The position numbers and the translations under genes were made by a program. Shown piece by piece: positions 1 through 10,414 of a stretch of 64,000 nucleotides of DNA. How positions within the stretch are numbered: position 1 is the first letter of the stretch; every line of letters starts with the position of its first letter. The notes below the pieces were generated by a model. That model saw nothing but the letters and a program-made list of their open reading frames with translations. It was not told the DNA's origin and ran no database searches. The stretch covers positions 52,877 to 116,876 of the forward strand of contig NZ_JALKCH010000008.1 in NCBI RefSeq assembly GCF_023016805.1, given 5' to 3'. This DNA comes from Ancylobacter crimeensis (GTDB lineage: Bacteria; Pseudomonadota; Alphaproteobacteria; Rhizobiales; Xanthobacteraceae).

Positions 1-1
1 G

Positions 2-652
2 GAGGGCGAGGATGTCACGCTGCACGATGTGCGGTTCTTCGACTGGCATAGCGCGGATGAAGGCACGCCCCGCTGGGAGACCCGGTATTACCACCTCGAC
101 CAGCTTCAGGGCGTCGAGCTGTTCAGCTCGGTGTGGAGCAATCCGGCGATCGCCCACACGCTGATCGGCTTCGTCTTCGCGGATGGTGCGCGCGTCGTCT
201 TCTCCGCCGAGGTCCGGCGCGGACGGGACCAGGCGTTCTCGGAAATCGGCGGATTCTTCAAGGCGTTCGAACTGGTGCTGATCGCCGCCGATCCTGACGA
301 CATCATCCGCCTGCGCACCGACCTGCGCCGGGAGCGGGTGTCCCGCTTCGCGCTGGACCTGACGCGGGAGCAGTCCCGCGCGCTGTTCCTGTCCTATGTC
401 GCGATGGGCAACCGGCTGGCGGCGGCGCCGGAGTTCTACCAGACGCTGACCACCAACTGCACCACGGTGATCTTCAAGCTGGCGCGGATGATCGACCCCG
501 GCATTCCGCGCGACTGGCGCATCCTCGTCTCGGGCTACCTGCCGGATTACCTCTATGACCACGACATCATCCGCACCGACCTGCCGCTCGACGAGGTGAA
601 GCGGCAGGCGGTGATCGCGCCGGGCACGCGCTGGACTCCCGCCGCACCGTGA
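2..652 (+). CDS. DUF4105 (Lnb N-terminal periplasmic domain-like) protein, 5' truncated
   Basis: The reading frame is open to the left edge of the window, so the N-terminus is missing. What remains is about 216 residues. The stretch TPRWETRYYHLDQLQGVELF, followed by an IAHT segment and later a TTNCTT motif with a conserved cysteine, matches the DUF4105 family, which is usually envelope-associated and of unknown function. No membrane segment lies in the visible part. A GTG at 29 could be read as a start, but in-frame coding continues upstream of it with family-like sequence. It converges on the LysR gene after a 7-base gap. Family assignment is from memory of the motif pattern. Confidence 0.75.
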   Translation, partial: EGEDVTLHDVRFFDWHSADEGTPRWETRYYHLDQLQGVELFSSVWSNPAIAHTLIGFVFADGARVVFSAEVRRGRDQAFSEIGGFFKAFELVLIAADPDDIIRLRTDLRRERVSRFALDLTREQSRALFLSYVAMGNRLAAAPEFYQTLTTNCTTVIFKLARMIDPGIPRDWRILVSGYLPDYLYDHDIIRTDLPLDEVKRQAVIAPGTRWTPAAP

Positions 653-659
653 TGCGCCC

Positions 660-1556
660 TCAGCCGGCGTGCAGTTCCTCGTTGAGCCAGTCGACCACGA
701 GGTCGCGCACTGCCGAGGGGCGGGCGTCGGGCGGCAGCAGGATGTTGTAGCCGCCATCGGCGGGCAATGCCGCCTCCCCGACCCGCACGAGGCCACCATC
801 GCGCATGAAGCTGCCGATCAGCGTCTCCCAGCCGAGCGCGACGCCCTGCCCGGCGAGCGTGGCGTGGATCGTCTCCGTGTAATGGCTGAAGCGCAGCGTC
901 GGCTGCACCGCGCTCGGCCGGCTGCCGGTGCGGGCGAACCAGTCCGGCCACTGGTGCCAGCCGCGGCTGACGACATCGGTCTCGATCAGGTCGACCTCGC
1001 CGGCGGGGAACCGGGCGAGGTCGTGCTCCGCCGCATAGGCCGGCGAGCAGACCGGGAAGATGGTGTCGCCGCGCGAGGCGGTGACCACGCCGTCTGCGAA
1101 GGGCGGCGCGCCATAGCGGATGGCGATGTCGACCTCGCCGCGATCGAGGTCGATCGTCGTGTCCTGCGAGACGACGCGGATGTGCACCTTGGGCTGGCGG
1201 CGGCGGAAGGCGCCGAGCCGCGGCAGCAGCCAGAAGGACGAGAAAGCGATGGTAGCGCCGATCGTCACCGTATCGGTGGTGCTGGCGCGGATCGCCTCCA
1301 CCCCGCGGGCGATGCCGGCGAAACTGTCCGCCAGCGTCGTGCCAAGCGCAATGCAGGCCGGGGTCGGCACGATGCTGCGATGGCCGCGCCGGAACAACGG
1401 CTGGCCGAAATCGTCCTCCAGCAGCGCGATCTGCCGGCTGACCGCGGCTTGTGTCACGCCCAGCTCCTTCGCCGCCAGCGTGAAGCTGCGATGGCGGATC
1501 GTCGCCTCCAGCGCCACCAGGGCGGTGAGGGAGGGCAGGCGCCTGCGGAACTGCAT
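660..1556 (-). CDS. LysR-family transcriptional regulator (GcvA-like)
   Basis: This 298-residue protein has an N-terminal winged helix-turn-helix (about residues 5-65, with FTLAAKELGVTQAAVSRQIA as the recognition region) and a C-terminal LysR substrate-binding domain. The start at 1556 (MQFRRRLPSL) places the HTH at the usual distance from the N-terminus; the longer frame to 1685 would add a non-family extension. It is divergent from the Rieske oxygenase gene at 1684, and a palindrome with LysR-box geometry (1586-1606) lies between them. It therefore most likely controls the oxygenase and itself. The inducer is unknown; a methylated amine such as glycine betaine would fit the target. Confidence 0.88.
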   Translation of the reverse strand: MQFRRRLPSLTALVALEATIRHRSFTLAAKELGVTQAAVSRQIALLEDDFGQPLFRRGHRSIVPTPACIALGTTLADSFAGIARGVEAIRASTTDTVTIGATIAFSSFWLLPRLGAFRRRQPKVHIRVVSQDTTIDLDRGEVDIAIRYGAPPFADGVVTASRGDTIFPVCSPAYAAEHDLARFPAGEVDLIETDVVSRGWHQWPDWFARTGSRPSAVQPTLRFSHYTETIHATLAGQGVALGWETLIGSFMRDGGLVRVGEAALPADGGYNILLPPDARPSAVRDLVVDWLNEELHAG

Positions 1557-1585
1557 GAGGCCTCGTTTTAGCCTTCCAAGCTCGT

Positions 1586-1606
1586 CGCATGAGTTTTTAT
1601 CATGCG
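1586..1606. promoter_or_regulatory. LysR-type operator (T-N11-A palindrome)
   Basis: A perfect inverted repeat has 7-base arms (CGCATGA at 1586-1592, TCATGCG at 1600-1606) and a 7-base AT-rich spacer. T1590 and A1602 are separated by 11 bases, the classic LysR box. It lies 30 bases upstream of the LysR start and 78 bases upstream of the oxygenase start, where an activator and autorepressor site is expected. Confidence 0.7.
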
Positions 1607-1683
1607 GCGTCCAATTATTTCTAGCGTTGAACGGCAAGGGTGCAAGGCGCAGGAATGGAATGGCTCCGGGATAAGAGGATATC

Positions 1684-2937
1684 ATGCTGGATCAGGTCCA
1701 ATCGCCCATTTCGCTGCTTCTGCGCCAGCGCGCCGAGGGTCACTCCCTGCCGGCCGGCCTCTATATGCGCCCGGACGTGTTCGAGGCCGATCTCGATGTG
1801 TTCTTCCGCAAGCACTGGATCTATGTCGGGCTGGAATGCGACGTGCCGGAGCCGGGCGACGCCACGGTGATCGACATCGGCAGCTCCAGCCTCATCCTGC
1901 TGCGGGACGACGACAGCCAGATCCGCGTGCTCCACAATGTCTGCCGCCATCGTGGCTCGCGGCTGCTCGATGCCGGCAGCTCGGTGCTGTCCAAGCTGGT
2001 CTGCCCGTATCATCAGTGGACCTATGAGCTCTCCGGCGAGCTGATCCATGCCCCTCACATGGGCAAGGGCTTCGACCCGACCTGCCACAGCATCCGGCCG
2101 GTCCAGTTCCGGTCGATCGGCGGCCTGATCTATGTCTGCCTGTCCGACAACCCGCCGAAGGACATCGACACGCTGGAGCGCGTCATGGAGGAGCGGCTTG
2201 CCCCCTACGACATCCGCAACAGCCGCATCGCCCACCAGACGGATGTCATCGAGGACGGCAACTGGAAGCTGACCATCGAGAACAACCGCGAATGCTATCA
2301 CTGTGCCGGCAGCCACCCGGAGCTGTGCGTTTCCTTCATCGACCTCGATTTCGGCTATGATCCGGAATCACTGGGCGAAGACGATCGCGCGGAAGCCGAG
2401 GAGCACCAGCGCCTCTATGCCGAGCGCACCGCGGCGTGGGAGGCCGAGGGCTACCCGTCGGCGGCGTTCGAGCAGCTCGCCGGCAATGCCACCAATTTCC
2501 GCACCCAGCGCCTGATCATCGCCGGCGCCGGCGAATCGCAGACGCCGGATGCGACCGCCGCCTGCTCGAAGCTGATGGGCGCGATGACGCGCAAGGATCT
2601 CGGCGACGTCCATCTGTGGGGCCACAATGCGTGGAACCACTTCATGGGCGACCATGCGGTGACGGTCATGGTCATTCCGCTCGCGCCCAACCGTACCCTC
2701 GTGCGCACCAAATGGCTGGTGCACAAGGATGCGGTGGAGGGCGTCGATTATGACATCGAGAAGCTGACCAGCGTCTGGATCGCGACCACGGACCAGGATT
2801 CGCTGCTGGTTGCCCGCTCGCAACAGGGCATCGAGGATCCCGCCTATCTGCCGGGGCCGTATTCGCGCTTCACCGAAGGCCAGCTCGACAATTTCGCCAC
2901 GTGGTATGTGGAACAGATGCGCGCCCACGGCTACTGA
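1684..2937 (+). CDS. Rieske non-heme iron oxygenase, glycine betaine/stachydrine/carnitine demethylase type
   Basis: This 417-residue oxygenase alpha subunit carries a Rieske [2Fe-2S] site with C87-x-H89 and C107-x2-H110 (CRHRG ... CPYHQW). The mononuclear iron site is E203-x2-H206-x4-H211 within ENNRECYHC, with a C-terminal Asp in QDSLL as the probable third ligand. Glu rather than Asp at the bridging position is characteristic of quaternary-amine oxygenases such as CntA and GbcA-like enzymes. These oxidatively remove a methyl group as formaldehyde or cleave a C-N bond. No reductase gene is in the window, so electrons must come from a partner encoded elsewhere. The ATG is preceded by AAGAGGA. 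The exact substrate cannot be decided from sequence alone. Confidence 0.85.
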   Translation: MLDQVQSPISLLLRQRAEGHSLPAGLYMRPDVFEADLDVFFRKHWIYVGLECDVPEPGDATVIDIGSSSLILLRDDDSQIRVLHNVCRHRGSRLLDAGSSVLSKLVCPYHQWTYELSGELIHAPHMGKGFDPTCHSIRPVQFRSIGGLIYVCLSDNPPKDIDTLERVMEERLAPYDIRNSRIAHQTDVIEDGNWKLTIENNRECYHCAGSHPELCVSFIDLDFGYDPESLGEDDRAEAEEHQRLYAERTAAWEAEGYPSAAFEQLAGNATNFRTQRLIIAGAGESQTPDATAACSKLMGAMTRKDLGDVHLWGHNAWNHFMGDHAVTVMVIPLAPNRTLVRTKWLVHKDAVEGVDYDIEKLTSVWIATTDQDSLLVARSQQGIEDPAYLPGPYSRFTEGQLDNFATWYVEQMRAHGY

Positions 2938-3298
2938 GACGCCCGACGTCCCCCGACATCTCGGGTTTCGCCCGCGCATCGGCCGCCTTATGGGCGGCCG
3001 ATTGCGTTCCCGGCGGCGAAAGTGGAGCCCTCGGCAGGGGCGTATCCCCGGGGCCGAGGAAAACGTTGCCTCACACCACAGTCCGCAGGTTCGCCCGGGC
3101 GGGTCATCTGCGTATCGGGATCGGGGTGATTGTCGCACGGCCTGCGCCAATGCTGGGGAGCATGGCACGCTGCATAAGCTCTGGCACGACAAACGAGGCG
3201 TTCAGTCTCTCGATGATTGTCGCGCAACGAACCGCCAAGGTGAGCGTTGTCTAGCGATGGCAACATGGCACATCGCTCTCTTTTGGAAGGTAGCGTCG
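2938..3298. other. Intergenic region, 361 bases
   Basis: Apart from the hairpin at 2978-3002 this stretch shows no family-like reading frame, RNA gene or clear repeat. It probably carries the promoter of the small exported-protein gene that begins at 3299, but I cannot pick a convincing -35/-10 pair. Confidence 0.4.
2978..3002 (+). terminator. Hairpin downstream of the oxygenase gene
   Basis: A perfect 10-bp stem (ATCGGCCGCC paired with GGCGGCCGAT) closes a 5-base loop 40 bases after the oxygenase stop codon. There is no T-tract, so it may be a weak terminator or a 3'-end stabiliser. Confidence 0.5.
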
Positions 3299-3733
3299 AT
3301 GAAAGTCTTGTCGGTACTAAGGATCGGGCTTCTCGCATTGGCAGCGCTCATCGGCACCGTATCGATGGCGAGCGCCGCTGACGGCTCAATCAGCATCCGA
3401 ATCGTGAAGGCCGGGTTCGTGGTCGGTGGATCAGCCGGTGACGGCGTGCTGACGTTTCAGGGCCGCAAATATCCGCTCTCGGTCGGAGGGCTGAGCTATG
3501 GCTTCACCTTCGGCGCTTCAGAGACACGATTTCACGGAACGGTCAGGAATATCCGACGTCCGTCTGACATTGCGGGGGTCTATGCTCAGGGCGGTGCGGG
3601 TGCCGCACTCGGCAAGGGTGCGCAAGTCGTTGTCCTGACAAACCAGAACGGCGCGATTCTGGAGCTGAGCGGCGAGCAAAAGGGCGTCATCGTCAGCCTT
3701 GATCTGAGCGGACTGGCCTTGTCGCTGAAGTGA
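3299..3733 (+). CDS. Small exported hypothetical protein
   Basis: This 144-residue protein begins with a Sec-type signal peptide (MKVLSVLRIGLLALAALIGT, cleavage likely after ASA at about residue 23). The mature part is Gly-rich and beta-prone, with the phrases KAGFVVGGSAGDGVLTFQGR and RRPSDIAGVY, and ends in a hydrophobic strand. Similar short secreted proteins exist in alphaproteobacteria but I cannot name a functional family. The ATG with the signal peptide directly behind it defines the start; the frame is open further upstream, but that part has no signal-like sequence. Function unknown; probably periplasmic. Confidence 0.75.
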   Translation: MKVLSVLRIGLLALAALIGTVSMASAADGSISIRIVKAGFVVGGSAGDGVLTFQGRKYPLSVGGLSYGFTFGASETRFHGTVRNIRRPSDIAGVYAQGGAGAALGKGAQVVVLTNQNGAILELSGEQKGVIVSLDLSGLALSLK

Positions 3734-3919
3734 GGGTATCGGCACCCTCGATGAACGCCGTCCGAGTCTGCATCAGCCCGACCGACATCGCCAGCCGGTT
3801 GGGCTGTTTTGAGAGCACGCGGCGTCAGGACGGGAAAAAGAAAATCAGCGGGGCACCATGTCCCAGCAGCGCCACCGTTTCAGGGTAGTCAATCTCTTAA
3901 GATCATCGAGAGATTTGAT

Positions 3920-3995
<76 letters not shown>

Positions 3996-4225
3996 ACCGG
4001 GGGTTGCCGGGATGCAGCGGCCCGAGGGCGCTGCGTCTGGGATCGTCTCCCGGCGGTGCGTCGCGGTGTTTGCCGCGGCGGAGCGTCGTAAACCACATGG
4101 AGCCGGAGACTGCAAGGGCCTCCTGTTCCGAAGGCGGCGGCTGGGGACAACTTTTTGTGCCCGATGCCTTCGCCGTGTGCAGGCGGCGCGGCCCTCAGCC
4201 GCGTCGCCCGCCTTTCCTCCAGGCC

Positions 4226-4627
4226 TCAGCCCTCTTCGTCGTCCTCGATGCCGTCGCCGATCAGATCGGTAACGTCGTCGTCCGAATCCTCGTCCTCTTC
4301 GAGGAAGGTGTCGTCGTCATCGCTGTCGACCTCGTCCTCGATCTCGATGTCGTCTTCGGTGGAAGCCGCCTTGGCCGGGGAGGCGTTGGCTTCCTCGTCG
4401 GCATCCTCCAGCGACACGAGTTCGATATCGCCGGTTTCCTCGGCCTCGGTGTCGGTGGTTTCGGGCACGACGCGGGCGGTCTCGGGTCGCGCGGACCGCG
4501 TTACCGGAAGGGAGATCGGCACGATCTGGCCCGTATAAGGCGAGATCACCGGATCCTTGTTCAGGTCGTAGAACTTGCGCCCCGTCACAGGACAGATGCG
4601 CTTCGTGCCGAGTTCTGGCTTCGCCAC
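4226..4627 (-). CDS. TIGR02300-family protein with FYDLN motif and acidic tail
   Basis: This 133-residue protein starts with VAKPELGTKRICPVTGRKFY and continues DLNKDPVISPYTG, the signature that gives this alphaproteobacterial family its name. The C-terminal half (about residues 50-133) is extremely acidic, mostly Asp/Glu runs, and is probably disordered. The start is GTG at 4627: the family begins exactly at this residue, and the upstream in-frame extension to 4840 is not family-like. Two residues (Cys and Lys) around ICPVTGRKFYDLN suggest a small zinc-ribbon remnant. Function unknown. It is divergent from aroA. Confidence 0.88.
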   Translation of the reverse strand: MAKPELGTKRICPVTGRKFYDLNKDPVISPYTGQIVPISLPVTRSARPETARVVPETTDTEAEETGDIELVSLEDADEEANASPAKAASTEDDIEIEDEVDSDDDDTFLEEDEDSDDDVTDLIGDGIEDDEEG

Positions 4628-4800
4628 GGGTCTGGCCTCGGATGCTGTGGATGAAGGCGGCTCCCATAAGGCGCGGCCGTTGACACTGTCAAGCAGCAAT
4701 CGCGGCAACCGGGCCAGGGTGGGCCTCCTGATGCCCGGCATATGGGCGGGCGGGCGGCTCGCGCAAGGGTCCGCATTGTCCGGCACGCATCGCCCCATGA

Positions 4801-6252
<1,452 letters not shown>

Positions 6253-6259
6253 GGCGGTT

Positions 6260-6892
6260 GTGATCATCGCGATCGACGGCCCTGCTGCTTCGGGAAAGGG
6301 TACGCTGGCGAGGCGCCTCGCGGCCCATTACGGCCTGCCGCACCTCGATACCGGGTTGCTCTACCGCGCGGTCGGCCATGCGATGCTGGAGGCGGGGCTT
6401 TCGCTCGAGGACGAGGCTGCCGCAGCGCGGATCGCGGCCCGGATCGACCCCGCGGCCTATGACGAGGAGACGCTGAAGGCGGGTCCCGTCGGTGAGGCGG
6501 CCTCGCGGGTCGCCAGCGTACCGGAGGTGCGCAAGGCATTGCTTTTTTTACAGAAATCTTTCGCGCACCAGCCCGGTGGGGCGGTGCTGGATGGGCGCGA
6601 CATCGGCACGGTGATCGCCCCGGAGGCCGATGCCAAGCTCTTCGTGACTGCGTCTGCGCAGGCGCGGGCGGAGCGGCGCTGGCACGAACTTCTCAAGCGC
6701 GGCGAACAGCTTGGCCTCGACGACGTGCTTGCCGACATCCGCAAGCGAGACGCCCGCGATTCTGGCCGTAGCAGCGCCCCGCTGGTGCAGGCAGCCGATG
6801 CGATGCTGCTCGACAATACCGCGCTCGGGGTCGAGGAAAGCTGGCAGCAGGCGCTCGCGCTCGTCGCCGCGCGGCTGGGAGACAGACGGTGA
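6260..6892 (+). CDS. cmk: (d)CMP kinase
   Basis: The 210-residue protein phosphorylates CMP/dCMP to the diphosphate. It begins at a GTG with the P-loop GPAASGKGTLARRLA, followed by the CMP-binding GLLYRAVGHAML. Later motifs are DGRDIGTVI and the lid/SARAERRW-type segment AQARAERRW with RDARDSGRSSAPL. It is about 15 residues shorter than E. coli Cmk, as usual in this group. In many bacteria cmk lies directly before rpsA; here four kilobases with other genes intervene. The stop overlaps the start of the next gene (6889). Confidence 0.96.
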   Translation: MIIAIDGPAASGKGTLARRLAAHYGLPHLDTGLLYRAVGHAMLEAGLSLEDEAAAARIAARIDPAAYDEETLKAGPVGEAASRVASVPEVRKALLFLQKSFAHQPGGAVLDGRDIGTVIAPEADAKLFVTASAQARAERRWHELLKRGEQLGLDDVLADIRKRDARDSGRSSAPLVQAADAMLLDNTALGVEESWQQALALVAARLGDRR

Positions 6893-7347
6893 CCAGTCAG
6901 TCCGGTGAGGAGGACGATGAGTCCAGATCACCCGACGGCGACCGGCTGGCGCGCGGCCGTGCCCGGCTGGCCGAGATCACGGGTCGCTCCGGTGCCGAGG
7001 TGATGGCCGCGCTCGGCGAGGTGGCGCCCGATTTCGCGCGCTACATTTTCGAGTTCGGCTATGGCGACATCTACTCCCGCCCCGGCCTCGACCTGCGCAC
7101 CCGCATGCTCGCGACCGTCGCCGGGCTGGTGGCGCTCGGTCATGCCAGGCGGGAGCTCGAGGTGCATATCGGCTCGGCGCTGAATGTCGGGGCGTCCCGC
7201 GAGGAGGTCGTCGAGGTCATCATGCAGATGGCGCTCTATGCCGGCTTCCCGGCGGCGCTGGATGCGCTGCTGGTTGCGAAGGAGGTGTTCGCCGCCCGCG
7301 ATGCCGCCCCTGCTCCCGAGGATGCCGGCCGAAGCGACGGGACATGA
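6889..7347 (+). CDS. Carboxymuconolactone decarboxylase (CMD)-family protein
   Basis: This 152-residue protein has an all-helical CMD-like core: RTRMLATVAGLVALGHARRE followed by LEVHIGSALNVGASREEVVE. It lacks the CxxC of AhpD peroxidoreductases, so a redox role is unlikely. It matches the subgroup related to gamma-carboxymuconolactone decarboxylase and uncharacterised paralogues. No protocatechuate-pathway gene is adjacent, so the substrate is unknown. It overlaps cmk by 4 bases and cobF by 4 bases, implying translational coupling. Confidence 0.85.
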   Translation: MTSQSGEEDDESRSPDGDRLARGRARLAEITGRSGAEVMAALGEVAPDFARYIFEFGYGDIYSRPGLDLRTRMLATVAGLVALGHARRELEVHIGSALNVGASREEVVEVIMQMALYAGFPAALDALLVAKEVFAARDAAPAPEDAGRSDGT

Positions 7348-8150
7348 CCACACACCGTCGGGTTCTCGTCATCGGCATCGGCATGGGCGAGCCCTCGCAG
7401 CTCACCTTCGCGGCCGCCGAGGCGATCGGGCGGGCGGATCTGTTCCTGCTGCTCGACAAGAGCGAGGCGGCGGGTGCGCTGGTGGCGGCCCGCGAGGCGC
7501 TCATCGCCCGCTTCGGCAAGCCGGGCCATCGCATCCTGCGCCGCGAGAGCCCGCGCCTTGAGCGCCCGGCTTTTCCCGCCCCCGGCGAGGGCGTGGCGGG
7601 GGCAGGGCCCTATCGCGACAGCGTGGCGCGCTGGCATGGCGCGCGCGCCCGGCTGATGGCGGAGGCGATCGGCGAGCTGCCGCCCGGCGGCACGGCGGCG
7701 CTGCTCGTGTGGGGCGACCCGATGCTCTACGATTCCACCCTGCGCGTGCTCGCCGGGGCTCGGGCGCTGGCCCGAGCACCGGATTTCAAGGTGGAGGTCC
7801 TCCCCGGCATCTCGGCGCTGCAGATGCTCTGCGCCGCCCATGCCATCCCGCTCAACGGCGTCGGCGAGCCGGTGCTGGTGACCACCGGCCGCAGGATCGC
7901 GGAAGCGACGCCGGATGCGCCGGCCTTCGCCGTGCTGCTTGACGACGGCGCCGGCCTGCGAGCGCTCATGGCGCGTGGCTGGTCGGGCAAGGTGTGGTGG
8001 GGGGCGATGCTGGGCACACCGGACGAACGGCTGCTGGCGGGACGGCTCAGCGAGGTCGGCGACGCCATCCTCGCCCTTCGCGGCGAGCTGCGGGCACGCA
8101 GGGGCTGGGTCATGGATGCCTGGCTGGGGCGTAACGGGGAGCCGGGCTGA
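7344..8150 (+). CDS. cobF: Precorrin-6A synthase (deacetylating)
   Basis: The 268-residue SAM-dependent methyltransferase of the aerobic cobalamin pathway methylates C-1 and removes the acetyl group from precorrin-5. It begins RRVLVIGIGMGEPSQLT (SAM-binding loop), then has VWGDPMLYDSTLRV and VEVLPGISALQMLCAAH, hallmarks of the tetrapyrrole methylase fold. WWGAMLGTPDE and the RGWVMDAW end are typical of CobF rather than of other Cob methylases. No other cob gene is visible here. It is coupled to the CMD gene by a 4-base overlap. Confidence 0.93.
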   Translation: MTTHRRVLVIGIGMGEPSQLTFAAAEAIGRADLFLLLDKSEAAGALVAAREALIARFGKPGHRILRRESPRLERPAFPAPGEGVAGAGPYRDSVARWHGARARLMAEAIGELPPGGTAALLVWGDPMLYDSTLRVLAGARALARAPDFKVEVLPGISALQMLCAAHAIPLNGVGEPVLVTTGRRIAEATPDAPAFAVLLDDGAGLRALMARGWSGKVWWGAMLGTPDERLLAGRLSEVGDAILALRGELRARRGWVMDAWLGRNGEPG

Positions 8151-8302
8151 CGCCGGCCGCGCGGGCCCGGCTGCCGGCAAACACGGTTCCGGTTGAAGCG
8201 TGCGAGAATCCGCCTGGATTACGTACTTGTTTAATTTCCTGAGCCGGAAAACCGGATAAAACGCTCAAAGCTCCCGATCCGGGATGGAAAGTACCACCAG
8301 CC

Positions 8303-10414
8303 ATGCGCATCCTGTCCTGCATCGTCCATGAGCATACGCTGTGGATGCTTGCGCTTGTCGTGCCTGTCTGCCTGGTCGGCAGCGCCGTCGCCCTCCAGCT
8401 CTATCGGCGGGCGCGCCAGCGCGAGGGACTTCAGCGCACCGGCTGGGTGTTCCTGGCGGCGGTGGCGGCGGGCTCCTCGGTCTGGTGTACCCATTTCGTC
8501 GCCATGCTGGCCTATCAGCCCGATCTCGCCACCAGCTTCGACCCGGTCGTCACCCTGCTGTCGCTGATGATCGCGATGGGCGGGGGCGCGCTGGCCTTCA
8601 CGATGGCTCTTGTCGGCCAGAACCGGGCCGGCCATCCCGACGGCTGGCTGAGCACTCTGGCCGGCGGGCTTCTGCTCGGCGGCTCGGTCGCGGCCATGCA
8701 CTATCTCGGCATGGCGGCAATGGAGATCCGCGGGACGCTGGACTGGTCGTCGTCCTATGTCGTGGCGTCGGTGGCGGTGGCGCTGGCCGGCGGCGCGTTC
8801 TGTCTCGCCGCGGAAGCGCGCGGACGGCCATGGCTGGCCTTCGCCGCCTTCGCCGCGACCATTCTCGGCCTGCATTTCACCGGCATGGCGGCGCTCACCG
8901 TGGTCCCGCTGGATCTGCCGCTCGGCAATGCGGTGAGCCATGGCGGGCTGGCGGCGGCCGTGGTGCTGGGGGTGTTCATCATCGTCGCGGTGGGGGCGGC
9001 GAGCTACATGATCGACACCGACGTGACCGAGCAGGCGATGGGGGCGCTGCGCCGCATGGCGCTGAGCGACAGCCTCACCGGACTGCCGAACCGGCAGAGC
9101 TTCACGGACCGGCTGGAGCTGAAGGTTCTGCGTCACCTCGACGACGGGCGCGGCTTCGCGGTGGTGATGATCGACCTCGACAGGTTCAAGGCCGTCAACG
9201 ACGTGCATGGCCACGAGGGCGGGGACCGGATGCTCGCTGCCGTGGCGGAGCGGATGCGCGCCGTGCTGCAGCCGGACGAGTTCCTGGCCCGGATCGGGGG
9301 CGACGAATTCGCCGCCATCGTTCCCCACAAGGGCGTCCAGGAGGGTGCGCACGCGGTGGACGGCTTCATCGGCCGGCTGGAGACCACGCTCGCCCTGCCG
9401 ATCCGCATCAGGGAGTACGACGTGCTTCCGCATGCGAGCTTCGGGGTGTCGATCTTCCCGCTCGACGGCGACAGCGCGGCGCAGATCCTCGGCAATGCCG
9501 ACCTCGCCATGTACCGCGCCAAGGCCGATATGCGCCGGGGCGTGTGCTATTACGAGGCCGAGATGGACGAGGCCGCCCGGCTGCGGCGCGAGCTGATCCT
9601 GGAACTGCGCCGCGCGGCGGAACGCGAGGAGTTCGAGCTGCACTACCAGCTCCAGGCCGAGCTTCCGACCCGGTCCGCGCCAGTCGCGCTGCCACCGCCG
9701 GGCGAGGCGCCGGCCGTGGCGGCGGAGGCCCTCCTCGGCGCCGGAACGAGCACCATCGTCGGCTATGAGGCGCTGCTGCGCTGGCGGCATCCGGTGCGCG
9801 GCTACGTCTCCCCGGCGGAGTTCATTCCGCTCGCGGAGGAAACCGGCCTGATCCTCCCGATCGGCGCGTGGGTGCTGCGGGCCGCCTGCCGCGAGGCTGC
9901 GGCGTGGCGTGGCTCCTACCGGGTGGCGGTGAACCTGTCCGCGGTGCAGATCGCCCATTGCGACCTGCCGGCGCTGGTGGCGGAGGTGCTGGCGGAAAGC
10001 GGGCTTCCCGCGACCCGGCTGGAGCTGGAGATCACCGAGACCTCGATCATCGAGGACAAGGCCCGCTGCCTTGCGGCGCTGGAAGCGGTGCGGGCGCTGG
10101 GGGTGACGATCGCCCTCGACGATTTCGGCACCGGCTACTCCTCGCTCGACACGCTGCGCTCCTTCCCCTTCCATCGCATCAAGCTCGATCGCACCTTCAT
10201 GCGCGACATCGCCACCAGCGCCGAGTCGCGGGCGATCCTGCGCGCGGTGCTGACGCTCGGCCGCAGCCTCGACATCCGCGTGCTGGCGGAGGGGGTGGAG
10301 ACGATCGAGCAGCTCGCCCTGCTGGCGGAGGAGGGATGCAGCGAGGTGCAGGGCTTCCTGTTCGGCCGGCCGGAGCGGCAGGTGGAGGCGGCGTGCGGCT
10401 GCGCCGCAGCGTAG
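8303..10414 (+). CDS. MHYT-GGDEF-EAL cyclic-di-GMP signalling protein
   Basis: This 703-residue membrane protein starts with an MHYT sensor of seven transmembrane segments (about residues 8-235; conserved WCTHFVAML, MHYLGMAAM and LHFTGMAAL, proposed to bind copper or a diatomic gas). The GGDEF domain (about residues 255-420) has intact RIGGDEFAAI. The EAL domain (about residues 435-700) has an intact EALLRW and DDFGTGYSSLD. The inhibitory RxxD site just before GGDEF is replaced by LQPD. Both cyclase and phosphodiesterase motifs look complete, so the net activity cannot be predicted. It lies alone between cobF and rpsA. Confidence 0.93.
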   Translation: MRILSCIVHEHTLWMLALVVPVCLVGSAVALQLYRRARQREGLQRTGWVFLAAVAAGSSVWCTHFVAMLAYQPDLATSFDPVVTLLSLMIAMGGGALAFTMALVGQNRAGHPDGWLSTLAGGLLLGGSVAAMHYLGMAAMEIRGTLDWSSSYVVASVAVALAGGAFCLAAEARGRPWLAFAAFAATILGLHFTGMAALTVVPLDLPLGNAVSHGGLAAAVVLGVFIIVAVGAASYMIDTDVTEQAMGALRRMALSDSLTGLPNRQSFTDRLELKVLRHLDDGRGFAVVMIDLDRFKAVNDVHGHEGGDRMLAAVAERMRAVLQPDEFLARIGGDEFAAIVPHKGVQEGAHAVDGFIGRLETTLALPIRIREYDVLPHASFGVSIFPLDGDSAAQILGNADLAMYRAKADMRRGVCYYEAEMDEAARLRRELILELRRAAEREEFELHYQLQAELPTRSAPVALPPPGEAPAVAAEALLGAGTSTIVGYEALLRWRHPVRGYVSPAEFIPLAEETGLILPIGAWVLRAACREAAAWRGSYRVAVNLSAVQIAHCDLPALVAEVLAESGLPATRLELEITETSIIEDKARCLAALEAVRALGVTIALDDFGTGYSSLDTLRSFPFHRIKLDRTFMRDIATSAESRAILRAVLTLGRSLDIRVLAEGVETIEQLALLAEEGCSEVQGFLFGRPERQVEAACGCAAA

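Noticed and set aside
8231..10174. Long minus-strand frame (647 residues) opposite the GGDEF-EAL gene
   Set aside because: His/Arg/Gln-rich sequence without domains; the plus-strand frame has all expected catalytic motifs.
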